39,089 nucleotides of DNA from Candidatus Rokuibacteriota bacterium (lineage in GTDB: Bacteria; Methylomirabilota; Methylomirabilia; Rokubacteriales; CSP1-6): positions 1 through 39,089 of the forward strand of contig QHSI01000139.1 in the NCBI GenBank assembly GCA_003221515.1, read 5' to 3'. The notes under the pieces were generated by a model. The model worked only from the letters and a program-made list of their open reading frames with translations, was not told the DNA's origin and did not search any database. Below, piece after piece: positions 15,269 to 25,127 of this stretch (position 1 is the stretch's first letter; each line of letters starts with the position of its first letter). Both the position numbers and the translations under genes were made by a program.

Positions 15269-16767
15269 AGGTCGTCCAACACGTTCGGCGGTGGCGGGAT
15301 GATCTCGTCGTCGTCGCCGCCGTGCTGGTCCCGCTGGCGATCTTCACGCTGCGCGAGCGCCAGATCGCCGGCGCCCCCGGATTCCCGCTGGACGATTCCT
15401 GGATCCACCTGCACTTCGCGCGGAACCTCGCCGAGGGCGCGGGCTTCTCGTTCAATCCGGGCACACCGGTCGCCGGATCGACGGCGCCGCTTTGGACGCT
15501 GCTGCTCGCGGCGGGCGCCCTGGCCGCCGGATCGTCTCTCGCGATGGCCAAGGCGCTGGGCGTCGGCGTGACTGCGGCCGCGGCGCTCGTGACTCGACGG
15601 GCAGCGCTGGCCTGGGGCGTGCGACCTGAGGTCGCGCTCGTCGCGGCGATCGCGCTCCTGTGGACCGGCGCGCTCGCCTGGGGCGCGCTGTCGGGAATGG
15701 AGGTGTCGCTCGCCGCTCTCCTCACCGCGGGCGCTCTCCTCGCCCACGCCCGCGACCACACGCTCGGGACCGCGGCGTGCGCGGCGCTCGCGGTGCTGGC
15801 GAGGCCCGAGGCGTTCCTGTTGTTGGTCTTCCTCGTCGTCGCACGCCCGCTGACGGTCCGCCGGGTCACCATGTTCGTCGTCGTGACGATCGTGTTCCTG
15901 GCGCCGGCGGGCCTGTTCAGCCTCGCGACGGTCGGCGCGCCGTATCCCGCCACCGCGGCGGCCAAGGTCGAGGGCGGCCTCGTCGGGTGGCTCGGCGGCA
16001 TCAACGAGCCGGCGACGCTGACGTGGGTCCGCCGCCCGCTGGCCTTCCTTCGCGAGTGGATCGTGTGGCTCGCGTCGACGCACTGGCTCCTGCCGGTTGC
16101 CCTGTGTCCGGCGCTCGTGCTGGTCTGGCTCCGCACCGGCCGCGCGCTCGGCCTGGTCGCGATGGCGCTCCTGGCGCATCCGCTCGGCATGGCGCTCCTG
16201 GCGCCCTACCGGGGTCCCGCGTTTCAAGAAGGCCGCTATTCGATCCACCTTCTGCCGCTCGCGATGCTCACGCTGGCGGTGGCGGTCGGCACGCGGCCGC
16301 CGCCCGAGGGCCGCGGTCGGGTGCGCGCGCTCGTTGCGGCGGTGTGGCTCGCGATCGCGGCGATCACGCTGCTCCCGGCGGCGACGCGCTACGGGTGGGC
16401 CGTCCAGAACATCAACGCGATGCAGGTCCATCTCGGCAGATGGGTCGACGCGCACCTGCCGAAGACGGCGCCCATCGCCGTGAACGACATCGGAGCGATC
16501 GCGTACTTCTCACGCCGCGAGGTCATCGACCTGATGGGTCTCGTGACGCCCGAGATCATTCCCTATCGACGCCAGGGTGAGGGGGGCGTGATCCGGTACG
16601 TGACGCAGGTCTGCCCTCCGTACCTGATCATCTTCCCCGCCTGGTTCCCGCAGCTCGCCTCGCGCACGGACACGCTGCAGCCCATGTATCGCGTGCGCCT
16701 CGAGCGCAACGAAGTCGCCGGTGCGGCTGAAATGGTCGTATATCGGCTGCTGCGGTGTGCGGTATGA
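15265..16767 (+). CDS. Second multi-pass GT-C-like glycosyltransferase
   Basis: A 500-residue membrane protein. After one N-terminal helix comes FPLDDSWIHLHFARNLAEG with the acidic DD pair, then GTPVAGSTAPLWTLLL. Both are typical of bacterial ArnT/PMT-like (GT39-like) transferases and their uncharacterised relatives. About nine further hydrophobic helices follow. The C-terminal extracytoplasmic part has AVNDIGAIAYFSRREVIDLMGL, a motif I recognise from such proteins. The frame is open far upstream, but the GTG at 15265 overlapping the previous stop is the sensible start. With the preceding gene it probably forms a pair that glycosylates an envelope molecule. Confidence 0.8.
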   Translation: MKVVQHVRRWRDDLVVVAAVLVPLAIFTLRERQIAGAPGFPLDDSWIHLHFARNLAEGAGFSFNPGTPVAGSTAPLWTLLLAAGALAAGSSLAMAKALGVGVTAAAALVTRRAALAWGVRPEVALVAAIALLWTGALAWGALSGMEVSLAALLTAGALLAHARDHTLGTAACAALAVLARPEAFLLLVFLVVARPLTVRRVTMFVVVTIVFLAPAGLFSLATVGAPYPATAAAKVEGGLVGWLGGINEPATLTWVRRPLAFLREWIVWLASTHWLLPVALCPALVLVWLRTGRALGLVAMALLAHPLGMALLAPYRGPAFQEGRYSIHLLPLAMLTLAVAVGTRPPPEGRGRVRALVAAVWLAIAAITLLPAATRYGWAVQNINAMQVHLGRWVDAHLPKTAPIAVNDIGAIAYFSRREVIDLMGLVTPEIIPYRRQGEGGVIRYVTQVCPPYLIIFPAWFPQLASRTDTLQPMYRVRLERNEVAGAAEMVVYRLLRCAV

Positions 16768-16768
16768 T
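16763..16768 (+). promoter_or_regulatory. -10-like box TATGAT close to the protease start
   Basis: TATGAT (5 of 6 to consensus) ends 9 bases before the ATG at 16778 and overlaps the stop of the preceding gene. No Shine-Dalgarno lies between, and no good -35 was seen. Transcription would start within a few bases of the ATG. Confidence 0.4.
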
Positions 16769-16777
16769 CGCCTCGTC

Positions 16778-17380
16778 ATGCGGGTGATAGTCGTCCTCCT
16801 GGCCCTCGTGGTTGCACTCTGGCTCCCGGTACCCTCCGACGCTCAGATCTATCGTTGGGTCGACGAGAGCGGCGGGCCTCACTACGCTGAGGGCATCGAC
16901 AGCGTTCCCGACCGCTATCGCGCGACCGCCGTTCCGCTCGGCCTCCGAAACGCGCCGGCGCCGGGCCCGTCCAGCGGGGAGGCAAAGGCCGCCACCGGCA
17001 CTACCACGATCAAGTTTCCGCCGGGCCAGCGGATCATGGTGGACGTCAAGATCAACGGCAGCGCCGAGGCGATCCTGATGCTCGACACCGGCGCCGACCG
17101 GACGCTGATCAGCCCGCGCGCGCTCCAGGCCGCCGGCGCGCAGATCTCGGCGCCCATCGGATCGGGTCAGATCATGAGCGCGACCGGGAGCGAGCGCGTC
17201 CAGTTCGTCATCGTCGACAGCCTCGAGGTCGGTGACGCGAAAGTCGGACGCATGCCGGTGGGCGCGTACAACCTGCCGACGACCGACGTGGGCGACGGCC
17301 TGCTCGGACGAGATTTCCTCGATCAGTTCAAAGTCAGTATCGACTCCGCCAAGGGCACGGTGACGCTCTCACCCAAGTAG
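16778..17380 (+). CDS. DUF4124 + retropepsin-like aspartic protease, secreted
   Basis: 200 residues with a signal peptide (VIVVLLALVVALWLPVPSDA), a short DUF4124 segment (QIYRWVDESGGPHYAEG), a flexible proline/glycine linker and then a clan AA aspartic protease domain. The active-site motif is MLDTGADRTLIS and the closing motif is GLLGRDFLDQF, as in TIGR02281/gag-asp-like periplasmic proteases, which work as homodimers. The frame is open 19 codons upstream, but I chose the ATG at 16778 because the signal peptide starts there. The substrate is unknown. The gene may have its own promoter (TATGAT just upstream). Confidence 0.85.
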   Translation: MRVIVVLLALVVALWLPVPSDAQIYRWVDESGGPHYAEGIDSVPDRYRATAVPLGLRNAPAPGPSSGEAKAATGTTTIKFPPGQRIMVDVKINGSAEAILMLDTGADRTLISPRALQAAGAQISAPIGSGQIMSATGSERVQFVIVDSLEVGDAKVGRMPVGAYNLPTTDVGDGLLGRDFLDQFKVSIDSAKGTVTLSPK

Positions 17381-17396
17381 GTCCGCTGCGGCGCTG

Positions 17397-17405
17397 TGCT
17401 ACGAT
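17397..17405 (+). promoter_or_regulatory. Extended -10 box of ileS
   Basis: TGCTACGAT fits the extended -10 form TGnTANNNT. It ends 14 bases before the ileS ATG with no Shine-Dalgarno between, so the leader would be about 7 bases. Confidence 0.45.
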
Positions 17406-17419
17406 GACGCTCCGGGTCA

Positions 17420-20248
17420 ATGGATTACAAGGCCACGCTGAACCTGCCGAAAACGGCTTTCCCGATGAAAGCCAACCTTTCGAAGAGCGAGCCCGAGATG
17501 CTCGCCTGGTGGGAGTCGTTCGGAATCTACAAGCGGTTGCGTCAGGCCGCGGCCAGCCGGCCGCTGTGGATCCTGCACGACGGGCCGCCGTACGCCAATG
17601 GCAACATCCACCTGGGGACCATGCTCAACAAGGTCCTCAAGGACGTGATCGTCAAGTCGCGCTCGATGCTCGGCTTCAACGCGGTGTACGTGCCGGGCTG
17701 GGACTGCCACGGGTTGCCGATCGAGCACCAGGTCGACAAGGAGCTCGGCCTCGACAAGCCCGGGGTCGACGTTCGACGCGCGATGGACCCGGTCGAGAAG
17801 CGCCGGCGGTGCCGCGAGTACGCGCTGCGGTTCATCGACATCCAGCGCGGCGAGTTCAAGCGGCTCGGCGTGTTCGGTGACTGGGAGAATCCGTACGTGA
17901 CGATGGAGCCCGCGTACCAGGCGGTCATCGCGCGGGAGTTCGGCCGCTTCGTCGGGCGCGGCCTCGTCTACAAGGGACTGAAGCCGGTTCACTGGTGCAT
18001 GTACTGCAAGACCGCGCTCGCCCAGGCCGAGGTCGAGTACGAGGATCAGAAGACGCCGTCGGTGTGGGTCAAGTTCCCGCTGACGTCCCTTCCCGCCGAG
18101 CTTCAGGCGGCGCTCGCCGGGCGTCCGGCCTTCGCGGTGATCTGGACCACCACGCCGTGGACGTTGCCCGCGAACCTCGCGATCGCGGTGCATCCGACGC
18201 AGGAGTACGTCGCGGTCGACGTGGGCGGCGAGGTCTACGTCGTGGCGCGCGCGCTGCTGAACGATTTCCTCGCGCTCTTCGCGACGCCGGCCCATCGCGT
18301 CCTCGCATCCGTCGCCGGCGAGCGTCTCGCCGGTCACGCGTACCGGCATCCGTGGATCGCGCGCGACGGCAAGATCGCGTCGGCCGAGTTCGTCGGGATG
18401 GACCAGGGCACCGGACTCGTGCACATCGCGCCCGGCCACGGCGAGGAGGACTACGAGCTCGGGAAATCGCTCGGGCTCCGGGTCTACAACCCGGTCGACG
18501 ACGACGGGAAATTCGTCGCCGAGGTCGAAGGCTTCGGGGGGCTCACGGTGTGGGACGCGAATCCCAAGATCATCGAGCGCCTCAAGTCGGTCGGCATGCT
18601 GATCGCCCTGCGCCCCCTCGACCACACGTATCCGCACTGCTGGCGCTGCAAGAACCCGACGCTCTTCCGGGCCACCGAGCAATGGTTCATCGAGCTCGAC
18701 CAAAAGGGCTTCCGCGCCAAGGCGCTCGAGGCGATCAAGCGGGACGTCGAATGGATCCCGCCGTGGGGCGAGGACCGCATCTACAACATGGTCGCGCACC
18801 GCTCGGAGTGGGTCATCTCGCGCCAGCGAGTCTGGGGCGTGCCGATCGTGGCGTTCTACTGCACCGCGTGCGGCGAGCTCCTGCTCGAGGAGCGGATCGT
18901 CGAGCACGTCTCCGTGATCTTCCGGAGCGGTCGGGGCGCCGACGAATGGTTCGCGCGCGACGCCCGCGACCTGCTGCCCCCCGGGACGCGCTGCGCCAAG
19001 TGCGGCGACCAGGGGTTCCGCAAGGAGACCGACATCCTCGACGTGTGGTTCGACTCCGGCTGCAGCCACGCGGCCGTGCTCGAGGCACGTTCCGAGCTCC
19101 GGTGGCCGGCCGAGATGTACATCGAGGGCTCGGACCAGCACCGCGGCTGGTTCCAGTCCTCGCTGCTGGAATCGATCGGGACGCGCGGGTCGCCGCCCTA
19201 CAAGTCCGTCATCACCCACGGGTTCTTCATGGACGCCGAAGGGCGGAAGATGTCGAAGTCGCTCGGCAACGTCATCACCCTCGAAGAGCTCCTGCCAAAG
19301 TACGGCGCCGAGATCCTGCGTCTGTGGGTGACGTCGGAGGACTACACCCAGGACATCCGCGTCTCGATGGAAATCCTGGACCGGCTGGCCGACGCCTATC
19401 GGCGCATTCGCAACACCTTCCGGTTCCTGCTCGGCAACCTGGGCGACTTCGACCCGGCGCGCGACCGGCAGTCGTACGCGCGCCTGGACGAAGTCGACCG
19501 CTGGATCCTCGACCGGCTGGCGCGCCTCATCGGCCGCGTGCGGGGCGCGTACGAGGAGTACGAGTTCCACACGGTCTTCCACAGCGTGCACAACTTCTGC
19601 GCGGTGGACCTGTCCGCCCTCTACCTCGACGTGATCAAAGACCGGCTGTACACGTCCCTGCCCGACGATCCGCGGCGCCGGGCCGCGCAGACGACGTGCT
19701 ACGACATCTTCGCGGCGCTGACGCGGCTCGTGGCGCCGATCCTCACGTTCACCTCGGAGGAAGCCTGGCGCCATCTGCCCGGCACCCGGTCGGAGAGCGT
19801 GCACTTCGAGCGTTTCCCGGACGCGCCGCGCGAGTGGCTCGACGACACGCTCCAGCGCGACTGGGATCGCCTCCTCGAGGTGCGTCGCGAAGTCGCCAAG
19901 GCGCTCGAGACGGCGCGCACCGCCAAGCTCATCGGCAGCGCGCTGGAGGCCGCGGTGCGGATCCCGCGCGCGCCCGAGGATCTGCCGGCATTGCTACAGA
20001 CGAAGCGCGACCTGCTCCCGACGCTGTTCCTGGTGTCGGGCGTCGACCTCGAGCGCTCCACGTCCCGCTCGAGCGTCACCTACGAGAGCCAGGACATCCC
20101 GGGCCTGGTGATCGGCGTGGACCGCGCGCGCGGCGAGAAGTGCGAGCGCTGCTGGATGCGGAGCGAGCGCGTCGGCGAGAACGCCGAGCATCGCACGCTC
20201 TGCGAGCGCTGCGTCCCGGTCGTCCTCGCCAGGTCTCGTGCGAGCTGA
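17420..20248 (+). CDS. ileS: Isoleucyl-tRNA synthetase
   Basis: A 942-residue class I synthetase (E. coli 938) that charges tRNA-Ile. The HIGH-type motif is [12 protein letters not shown] (near 54-65). The editing domain carries [22 protein letters not shown] lies at about residue 610. The C-terminal zinc finger is CERCWMRSE with LCERC, the bacterial cytoplasmic form. The ATG at 17420 gives the standard N-terminus ([14 protein letters not shown]). It overlaps lspA by 11 bases, and the ileS-lspA-rluD order is a familiar bacterial arrangement. No T-box leader is present; the space upstream is too short. Confidence 0.97.
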   Translation: MDYKATLNLPKTAFPMKANLSKSEPEMLAWWESFGIYKRLRQAAASRPLWILHDGPPYANGNIHLGTMLNKVLKDVIVKSRSMLGFNAVYVPGWDCHGLPIEHQVDKELGLDKPGVDVRRAMDPVEKRRRCREYALRFIDIQRGEFKRLGVFGDWENPYVTMEPAYQAVIAREFGRFVGRGLVYKGLKPVHWCMYCKTALAQAEVEYEDQKTPSVWVKFPLTSLPAELQAALAGRPAFAVIWTTTPWTLPANLAIAVHPTQEYVAVDVGGEVYVVARALLNDFLALFATPAHRVLASVAGERLAGHAYRHPWIARDGKIASAEFVGMDQGTGLVHIAPGHGEEDYELGKSLGLRVYNPVDDDGKFVAEVEGFGGLTVWDANPKIIERLKSVGMLIALRPLDHTYPHCWRCKNPTLFRATEQWFIELDQKGFRAKALEAIKRDVEWIPPWGEDRIYNMVAHRSEWVISRQRVWGVPIVAFYCTACGELLLEERIVEHVSVIFRSGRGADEWFARDARDLLPPGTRCAKCGDQGFRKETDILDVWFDSGCSHAAVLEARSELRWPAEMYIEGSDQHRGWFQSSLLESIGTRGSPPYKSVITHGFFMDAEGRKMSKSLGNVITLEELLPKYGAEILRLWVTSEDYTQDIRVSMEILDRLADAYRRIRNTFRFLLGNLGDFDPARDRQSYARLDEVDRWILDRLARLIGRVRGAYEEYEFHTVFHSVHNFCAVDLSALYLDVIKDRLYTSLPDDPRRRAAQTTCYDIFAALTRLVAPILTFTSEEAWRHLPGTRSESVHFERFPDAPREWLDDTLQRDWDRLLEVRREVAKALETARTAKLIGSALEAAVRIPRAPEDLPALLQTKRDLLPTLFLVSGVDLERSTSRSSVTYESQDIPGLVIGVDRARGEKCERCWMRSERVGENAEHRTLCERCVPVVLARSRAS

Positions 20249-20738
20249 ACGGCGCCTCGTCCTCGTCATCGCCGTCATCGCGGTCGTCGTGGTGGTCCTC
20301 GATCAGCTCACCAAGCTCGTCGTGCTGCACCGCCTGGCGCCGGGCGCGCCCGTCACGGTGGTGCCCGGTCTCGTCGCCCTGACGCTCGTGATGAACCCGG
20401 GGCTGGCCTTCGGCCTCCTGGCCGGCGTGCCGCCCGGCTGGCGTTGGATCGTGGTGCCGCTCTCGTTGCTGGCGCTGCTCGTGCTGCTCCGGGTGGCGCT
20501 GCGGATCCTGCCAATCGGCGGCTGGCGCGAGCGGTCCGCCATCGGCCTCGTCTTCGGCGGGGCCGTCGGCAACCTGATCGACCGGGCGCGCTTCGGCGCC
20601 GTCGTGGATTTCGTCGACGTCCATTTCCGCGGCTACCACTGGCCGGCGTTCAACGTCGCCGACTCGGCGATCACGATCGGCGTGGCGATGCTGGCCCTGG
20701 CCGCGCTCGCCGATCGCTCACCGTCCACGCCCGCCTGA
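20238..20738 (+). CDS. lspA: Lipoprotein signal peptidase (signal peptidase II)
   Basis: A 166-residue inner-membrane aspartic peptidase with four membrane spans that removes the signal peptide from diacylated prolipoproteins. Catalytic aspartates are Asp124 in AVVDFVDVH and Asp142 in FNVADSAI, one off the E. coli numbering. Also visible are VLDQLTK near residue 21, MNPGLAFG and GNLIDR. The GTG start lies inside the ileS 3' end. Its presence agrees with the lipobox protein encoded at 9282. Confidence 0.95.
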   Translation: MRAERRLVLVIAVIAVVVVVLDQLTKLVVLHRLAPGAPVTVVPGLVALTLVMNPGLAFGLLAGVPPGWRWIVVPLSLLALLVLLRVALRILPIGGWRERSAIGLVFGGAVGNLIDRARFGAVVDFVDVHFRGYHWPAFNVADSAITIGVAMLALAALADRSPSTPA

Positions 20739-20741
20739 GCC

Positions 20742-21725
20742 GTGGCGCCCGTTGTTCACAACGGCGCCTCGGCCGGCGGGGCTGAAGCCCCGCGACGGCC
20801 TGCGGCGCGCACCGCCACGGTCGACGCCGCGTCGGCCGGCGTCAGGCTCGACCGCTGGCTCAGCGACCGTCTGACCGATCTCTCGAGGGCCCGACTCCAG
20901 GCGCTGATCCGCGCCGGGCTGGTCCGGGTGGACGGTGCCGTCGTCAAGGCGGCCCATCGCCTCCATGGCGGCGAGACGATCCAGGTCGAGGTCCCGCCGC
21001 TACCAGCGGAGGAGCTCGTTCCCGAGCCGGCCGCGCTGTCGATCGTTCACGAGGACGAGCACGTTCTCGTCGTCGACAAGCCCGCCGGTATGGTCGTCCA
21101 TCCCGGAGCCGGTCATAGAGGAGGCACGCTCGCGGCGGCCGTGCTCGCGCACGCGCCCGCCACCGCGGGAGTCGGCGGACCGCGCCGTCCCGGCATCGTG
21201 CACCGCCTCGACAAGGACACGTCCGGCCTCCTCGTCGTCGCCAAGACGGCCGTCGCATATGCCGATCTGGTGACCCAGCTGGCCGCCCGGACGGTCACCC
21301 GGCGCTATCTCGCGCTGGTTCATGGGCGCGTCAAGGCGAACGCGGGCGTCGTCGACGCGCCCATCGGCCGACATCCGAGAGACAGGGTGAGGATGGCCGT
21401 TTTCCCCGCCGGGCGCGGCCGGCGGGCGGTCACCCGCTATCGGGTGCTCGAGCGATTCGCTGAATTCACGCTGCTCGAGGTCTCGCTGGAGACGGGGCGG
21501 ACCCACCAGATCCGAGTTCACCTCGCGTCCCTGGGCCATGCGGTCGTCGGCGATGCGGTCTACGGAAGATCTCGCGCGCGGCCGCCTGCCGGTCTCGACG
21601 GCTACGCGCTGCACGCCGCGACGCTCGCCTTCGTTCACCCGGTTTTCCGGAACCGGATCGAGTGCTCGGCGCCTCTGCCGGCGAGAATCGAGCGGCTACT
21701 GTCTCATCTGCGCAACAGCCGGTGA
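20742..21725 (+). CDS. rluD: RluD-type 23S rRNA pseudouridine synthase
   Basis: A 327-residue RluA-family enzyme. It has an N-terminal S4 RNA-binding domain (RLDRWLSDRLTDLSRARLQ in short, residues 35-53), then the catalytic domain with DKPAGMVVHPG, catalytic Asp157 in HRLDKDTSG, RRYLALVHG and TGRTHQIRVHLASLGH. It most likely modifies helix 69 or another 23S site; RluD and RluC cannot be told apart with certainty here. The GTG start is 3 bases after lspA. The first 25 residues are an unstructured alanine-rich extension. Confidence 0.9.
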   Translation: MAPVVHNGASAGGAEAPRRPAARTATVDAASAGVRLDRWLSDRLTDLSRARLQALIRAGLVRVDGAVVKAAHRLHGGETIQVEVPPLPAEELVPEPAALSIVHEDEHVLVVDKPAGMVVHPGAGHRGGTLAAAVLAHAPATAGVGGPRRPGIVHRLDKDTSGLLVVAKTAVAYADLVTQLAARTVTRRYLALVHGRVKANAGVVDAPIGRHPRDRVRMAVFPAGRGRRAVTRYRVLERFAEFTLLEVSLETGRTHQIRVHLASLGHAVVGDAVYGRSRARPPAGLDGYALHAATLAFVHPVFRNRIECSAPLPARIERLLSHLRNSR

Positions 21726-21815
21726 ATCTCCGACCGCAAATTTTTGACGGGACGGGTGCTCCGTAACGCGGCAGAAACGTGATGCGTTCAGGTAGCCGGA
21801 TCTGGCCTCCCGATG

Positions 21816-21821
21816 TAGAAT
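21816..21821 (+). promoter_or_regulatory. -10-like box TAGAAT of glmU
   Basis: TAGAAT (5 of 6) ends 12 bases before the glmU ATG, with no Shine-Dalgarno between. No -35 at 16-18 bases was found; TTGACG at 21744-21749 is too far away. Confidence 0.4.
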
Positions 21822-21833
21822 GTACGGCACTCG

Positions 21834-23213
21834 ATGAACCGACTGACCGCCATCGTTCTCGCTGCGGGCGAAGGCAAGCGGATGCGCTCGCGGCAACCGA
21901 AAGTGCTCCACCCGCTCTGCGGCCGTCCCCTGATCGCCTATCCGCTCCGCACCGCGCAGGCGCTCGCCGATCGCATCGTGCTGGTCGTTGGACCGAACGC
22001 CGACGGTGTCGTGAAGCTGGCCCCACGTGAGGCCCGGGCGGTCGTTCAGAGCGAGCGGCTGGGCAGCGGTCACGCCGTCCTGCAGGCCAAGCCCGAGTGC
22101 GCCGAAGGCACCATTCTCGTCCTGCCGGGTGACATGCCGCTCCTGTCCGCCGAGACCGTCGAGCGCCTCGTCGACCACCATCGCAAGAGCCGTGCGGCGG
22201 CCACCGTGCTCACCGCGATCGTGGCCGAGCCCCAAGGCTACGGCCGCGTCCTGCGCCAGGGTGGGCGGGTCAAGCGAATCGTCGAGGACCGCGACGCCAG
22301 CGACGCCGAGAAGAAAATCGCCGAGATCAACACGTCCGTCTACTGCTTCGACTCCAAGCGACTCTGGTCGGCGCTCGGCAAGGTCCGCGCCGACAACGAC
22401 CAGGGCGAGTACTACCTGACGGATGTGGTCGGCATCCTCTGCCGCGCCGGCGCGCGCGTCGACGCGATCCCGGTGGTCGATCCGGCCGAGGCCATGGGCG
22501 TCAACGACCGCAAGCAGCTCGCGGCGGTCGCGGTCGTCCAGCGTCGACGCATCCTCGACCGGCTCATGGAGGCGGGCGTCACGATCATCGATCCGGCGAG
22601 CACGTACATCGAGGACACCGTCACCATCGGCCCGGATACGACGATCCAACCGCAGGTGGTGATCGAGGGACAGTCGGTGATCGGCGGCGAGTGCGTGATC
22701 GGCACCGGCTGCCACGTGAGCTCGTCCCGGCTCGCCGACCGCGTGGAGCTCAAGCCGTACTGCGTGCTCACCGAGTCGGTCGTCGACGCCGCCGCGATCC
22801 TCGGTCCGTTCTGCCACCTCCGGCCGCTCTCGCACGTGGGCTCGGGCGCCAAGATCGGCAACTTCGTCGAGCTGAAGAAGTCGAAGATCGGCCGCGGATC
22901 GAAGGTGCCGCACCTGTCGTACGTCGGCGACTCCACCGTCGGCACCCAGGTCAACGTCGGGGCCGGCACGATCACCTGCAACTACGACGGCGTCGCCAAG
23001 CACGAAACGAAGATCGGCGATCGCGCGTTCATCGGCACCAACACGAGCCTGGTGGCTCCGATCACCATCGGCGACGGCGCCTACATCGCCGCGGGCTCGA
23101 CGGTGACGAAGGACGTGCCGCCGGGAGCGCTCGCGGTGGGCCGAGCCCATCAGGTCGTCAAGGAAGGCTGGGCGGCCCGTAAGGCGAAAACGCGCGAGGA
23201 GCATCGAGGCTAA
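21834..23213 (+). CDS. glmU: Bifunctional GlcN-1-P acetyltransferase / GlcNAc-1-P uridyltransferase
   Basis: A 459-residue enzyme making UDP-GlcNAc for peptidoglycan and lipid A. The N-terminal nucleotidyltransferase has VLAAGEGKRMRSRQPKVLHP, LPGDMPLL and YYLTDVVGI. The C-terminal left-handed beta helix has the hexapeptide repeats, and the acetyltransferase site includes GSKVPHLSYVGD and GAGTITCNYDGV. Its length matches the family (E. coli 456). It lies immediately before glmS, which makes the GlcN-6-P precursor. Confidence 0.97.
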   Translation: MNRLTAIVLAAGEGKRMRSRQPKVLHPLCGRPLIAYPLRTAQALADRIVLVVGPNADGVVKLAPREARAVVQSERLGSGHAVLQAKPECAEGTILVLPGDMPLLSAETVERLVDHHRKSRAAATVLTAIVAEPQGYGRVLRQGGRVKRIVEDRDASDAEKKIAEINTSVYCFDSKRLWSALGKVRADNDQGEYYLTDVVGILCRAGARVDAIPVVDPAEAMGVNDRKQLAAVAVVQRRRILDRLMEAGVTIIDPASTYIEDTVTIGPDTTIQPQVVIEGQSVIGGECVIGTGCHVSSSRLADRVELKPYCVLTESVVDAAAILGPFCHLRPLSHVGSGAKIGNFVELKKSKIGRGSKVPHLSYVGDSTVGTQVNVGAGTITCNYDGVAKHETKIGDRAFIGTNTSLVAPITIGDGAYIAAGSTVTKDVPPGALAVGRAHQVVKEGWAARKAKTREEHRG

Positions 23214-23215
23214 CC

Positions 23216-25054
23216 ATGTGTGGAATCGTCGGGTACGTCGGTGGGCAAAGCGCGGTCGGTATCATCGTCGAGGGGCTCAAGCGGCTCGAGTATCGCGGCT
23301 ACGACTCCGCGGGCGTCGCCGTCCTCCACGACGGAACGCTCAACGTGCGGCGCGCCGCCGGTCGCATCAAGATGCTCGAGGGGATCCTCGGCGAGCGACC
23401 GCTGACCGGCTCGCTCGGCATCGGCCACACGCGCTGGGCCACCCACGGCCGGCCGTCCGAGGATAACGCGCACCCCCACACGGATTGCCAGGGCTCGCTC
23501 GTCGTCGTCCACAACGGGATCATCGAGAACTACCTCGAGATCAAGGAGCGGCTGCGCGCCGACGGCCACCAGTTCAAGTCGGAGACCGACACCGAGGTGC
23601 TCGCCCACCTGGTCGAGCATCACCTCAAGCTCGCCGGCCGCCTGGACCGCGCGGTGAAGGCGGCGCTGCTCGAAGTGGCTGGCTCGTACGCGATCGGGGT
23701 TGTTTCAACCGCCGCACCTGACCGGCTGGTCGTCGCGAAGCAGGGTGCTGGCTCCGTCGTGGTGGGGCTCGGGCAGGGCGAGATGTTCGTCGCCTCCGAT
23801 ATCCCCGCGATCCTCGCCCACACCCGAGACGTGGTCATCCTCGAGGACAACGAGGTGGCGGTCGTCACCGCCAACGCGGTGGAGCTGTCGACGCTCGAGG
23901 GCGAGCCCGTCCGGCGCGCGCCGGTGCGGATCCTGTGGGATCCGATCATGGCCGAGAAGGGTGGCTACCGGCACTTCATGCTGAAGGAGATGCAGGAGCA
24001 GCCGCGGGCGATCACCGACACCTTCCGTGGCCGCATCGCCCCCGAGACCGGTAACGTCGTCCTGCCCGACGTGAACCTCGCCCCCGACGTCGTGCGGGGG
24101 ATCGAGCGAGTGCTCCTCGTCGCCTGCGGCACGGCCTTTCACGCGGCCATGCTGGGTCGCACGATGATGGAGCGACTCGCCGGGCTGCCGGCCGAGGTCG
24201 ACATCGGGAGCGAGTTCCGCTATCGGGACGCGCTCATCGGCCCGGAGACGCTGGTCGTCGCGATCTCGCAGTCCGGCGAGACCGCGGACACGCTCGGCGC
24301 CGTCAAGGCAGCGAGGCTCAAGGGCTGCCCGATTCTTGCCATCACGAACGTCGTCGGCTCCGCGCTGGCCCGCGAGGCGACCGGCGTCCTCTACATGCAC
24401 GCCGGACCGGAGATTGGCGTCGCGTCGACGAAGGCGTTTTCCACGATGATCGTCGCCACGTACCTCCTCGGGCTGTGGCTCGGCCGCCAGCGGAGCGCGA
24501 TCACCGCCGAGGACGTGCGCAAGCGGATCCACGATCTGGTCGAGATCCCCCGCCTGGTCGAGAAGACGCTCGAGCTCGACGAGCAGATTTCGGCGATCGC
24601 CCGCGAGCTGGCCGGCGCCCGCGACTTCCTGTTCCTGGGCCGGGGCCTCCAGTTCCCGATCGCGCTCGAGGGCGCGCTCAAGCTGAAGGAGATCTCGTAC
24701 ATCCACGCCGAGGGGTATGCGGGCGGCGAGATGAAGCATGGCCCGATCGCGCTCATCGCCGATCGGCTGCCGGTCGTCGCGCTGGTGCCCCGCGACGGCT
24801 CCTACGACCGGATGCTCGGCAACGTGGAGGAGGTGCGCGCCCGCGACGGCCAGATCATCGCCATCGCCCATGCGGGCGACCGCGCGATCGCCGCGAAGGC
24901 GCAGCACGTCATCGAGGTGCCCGCGTGCGCCGATCTGTTGGCGCCGCTGATCACGGTCATTCCGCTCCAGCTCCTCGCCTACCACATCGCGGTGCGGCTC
25001 GGCTGCGACGTGGACCAGCCGCGGAACCTCGCCAAGAGCGTCACGGTCGAGTAG
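23216..25054 (+). CDS. glmS: Glutamine-fructose-6-phosphate aminotransferase (isomerizing)
   Basis: A 612-residue enzyme (E. coli 609) that makes glucosamine-6-phosphate from fructose-6-phosphate and glutamine. The glutaminase domain begins MCGIVGYVGG with nucleophile Cys2 exposed after Met removal, and HTRWATHGRPSE and HNGIIENY follow. Two SIS domains carry ISQSGETADTLGA and KEISYIHAEGYAGGEMKHGP. The C-terminus ends in NLAKSVTVE, the standard end. The ATG is 2 bases after the glmU stop with GAGG upstream. No glmS ribozyme can fit in the gap. Confidence 0.97.
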   Translation: MCGIVGYVGGQSAVGIIVEGLKRLEYRGYDSAGVAVLHDGTLNVRRAAGRIKMLEGILGERPLTGSLGIGHTRWATHGRPSEDNAHPHTDCQGSLVVVHNGIIENYLEIKERLRADGHQFKSETDTEVLAHLVEHHLKLAGRLDRAVKAALLEVAGSYAIGVVSTAAPDRLVVAKQGAGSVVVGLGQGEMFVASDIPAILAHTRDVVILEDNEVAVVTANAVELSTLEGEPVRRAPVRILWDPIMAEKGGYRHFMLKEMQEQPRAITDTFRGRIAPETGNVVLPDVNLAPDVVRGIERVLLVACGTAFHAAMLGRTMMERLAGLPAEVDIGSEFRYRDALIGPETLVVAISQSGETADTLGAVKAARLKGCPILAITNVVGSALAREATGVLYMHAGPEIGVASTKAFSTMIVATYLLGLWLGRQRSAITAEDVRKRIHDLVEIPRLVEKTLELDEQISAIARELAGARDFLFLGRGLQFPIALEGALKLKEISYIHAEGYAGGEMKHGPIALIADRLPVVALVPRDGSYDRMLGNVEEVRARDGQIIAIAHAGDRAIAAKAQHVIEVPACADLLAPLITVIPLQLLAYHIAVRLGCDVDQPRNLAKSVTVE

Positions 25055-25061
25055 CGTCCGG

Positions 25062-25086
25062 GCCGCCGGCGAAGCGCGACGGCGGC
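25062..25086 (+). terminator. GC hairpin after glmS
   Basis: GCCGCCG (25062-25068) pairs with CGGCGGC (25080-25086) across an 11-base loop, just after the glmS stop. No T-run follows, so termination is uncertain. Confidence 0.3.
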
Positions 25087-25092
25087 TCGGTG

Positions 25093-25121
25093 TTGGCGGC
25101 ACCCCGATCGCCCGGTACAAT
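25093..25121 (+). promoter_or_regulatory. Promoter of uvrD/pcrA, predicting a leaderless message
   Basis: TTGGCG (25093-25098), a 17-base spacer and TACAAT (25116-25121) form a good sigma-70-like promoter. Only 6 bases separate the -10 from the GTG at 25128, so transcription should begin at or next to the start codon. Confidence 0.6.
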
Positions 25122-25127
25122 CGTCCG

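Noticed and set aside
17381-17419. T-box or other riboswitch before ileS
   Set aside because: Only 39 bases separate the genes, too short for a T-box, and an extended -10 box lies inside.
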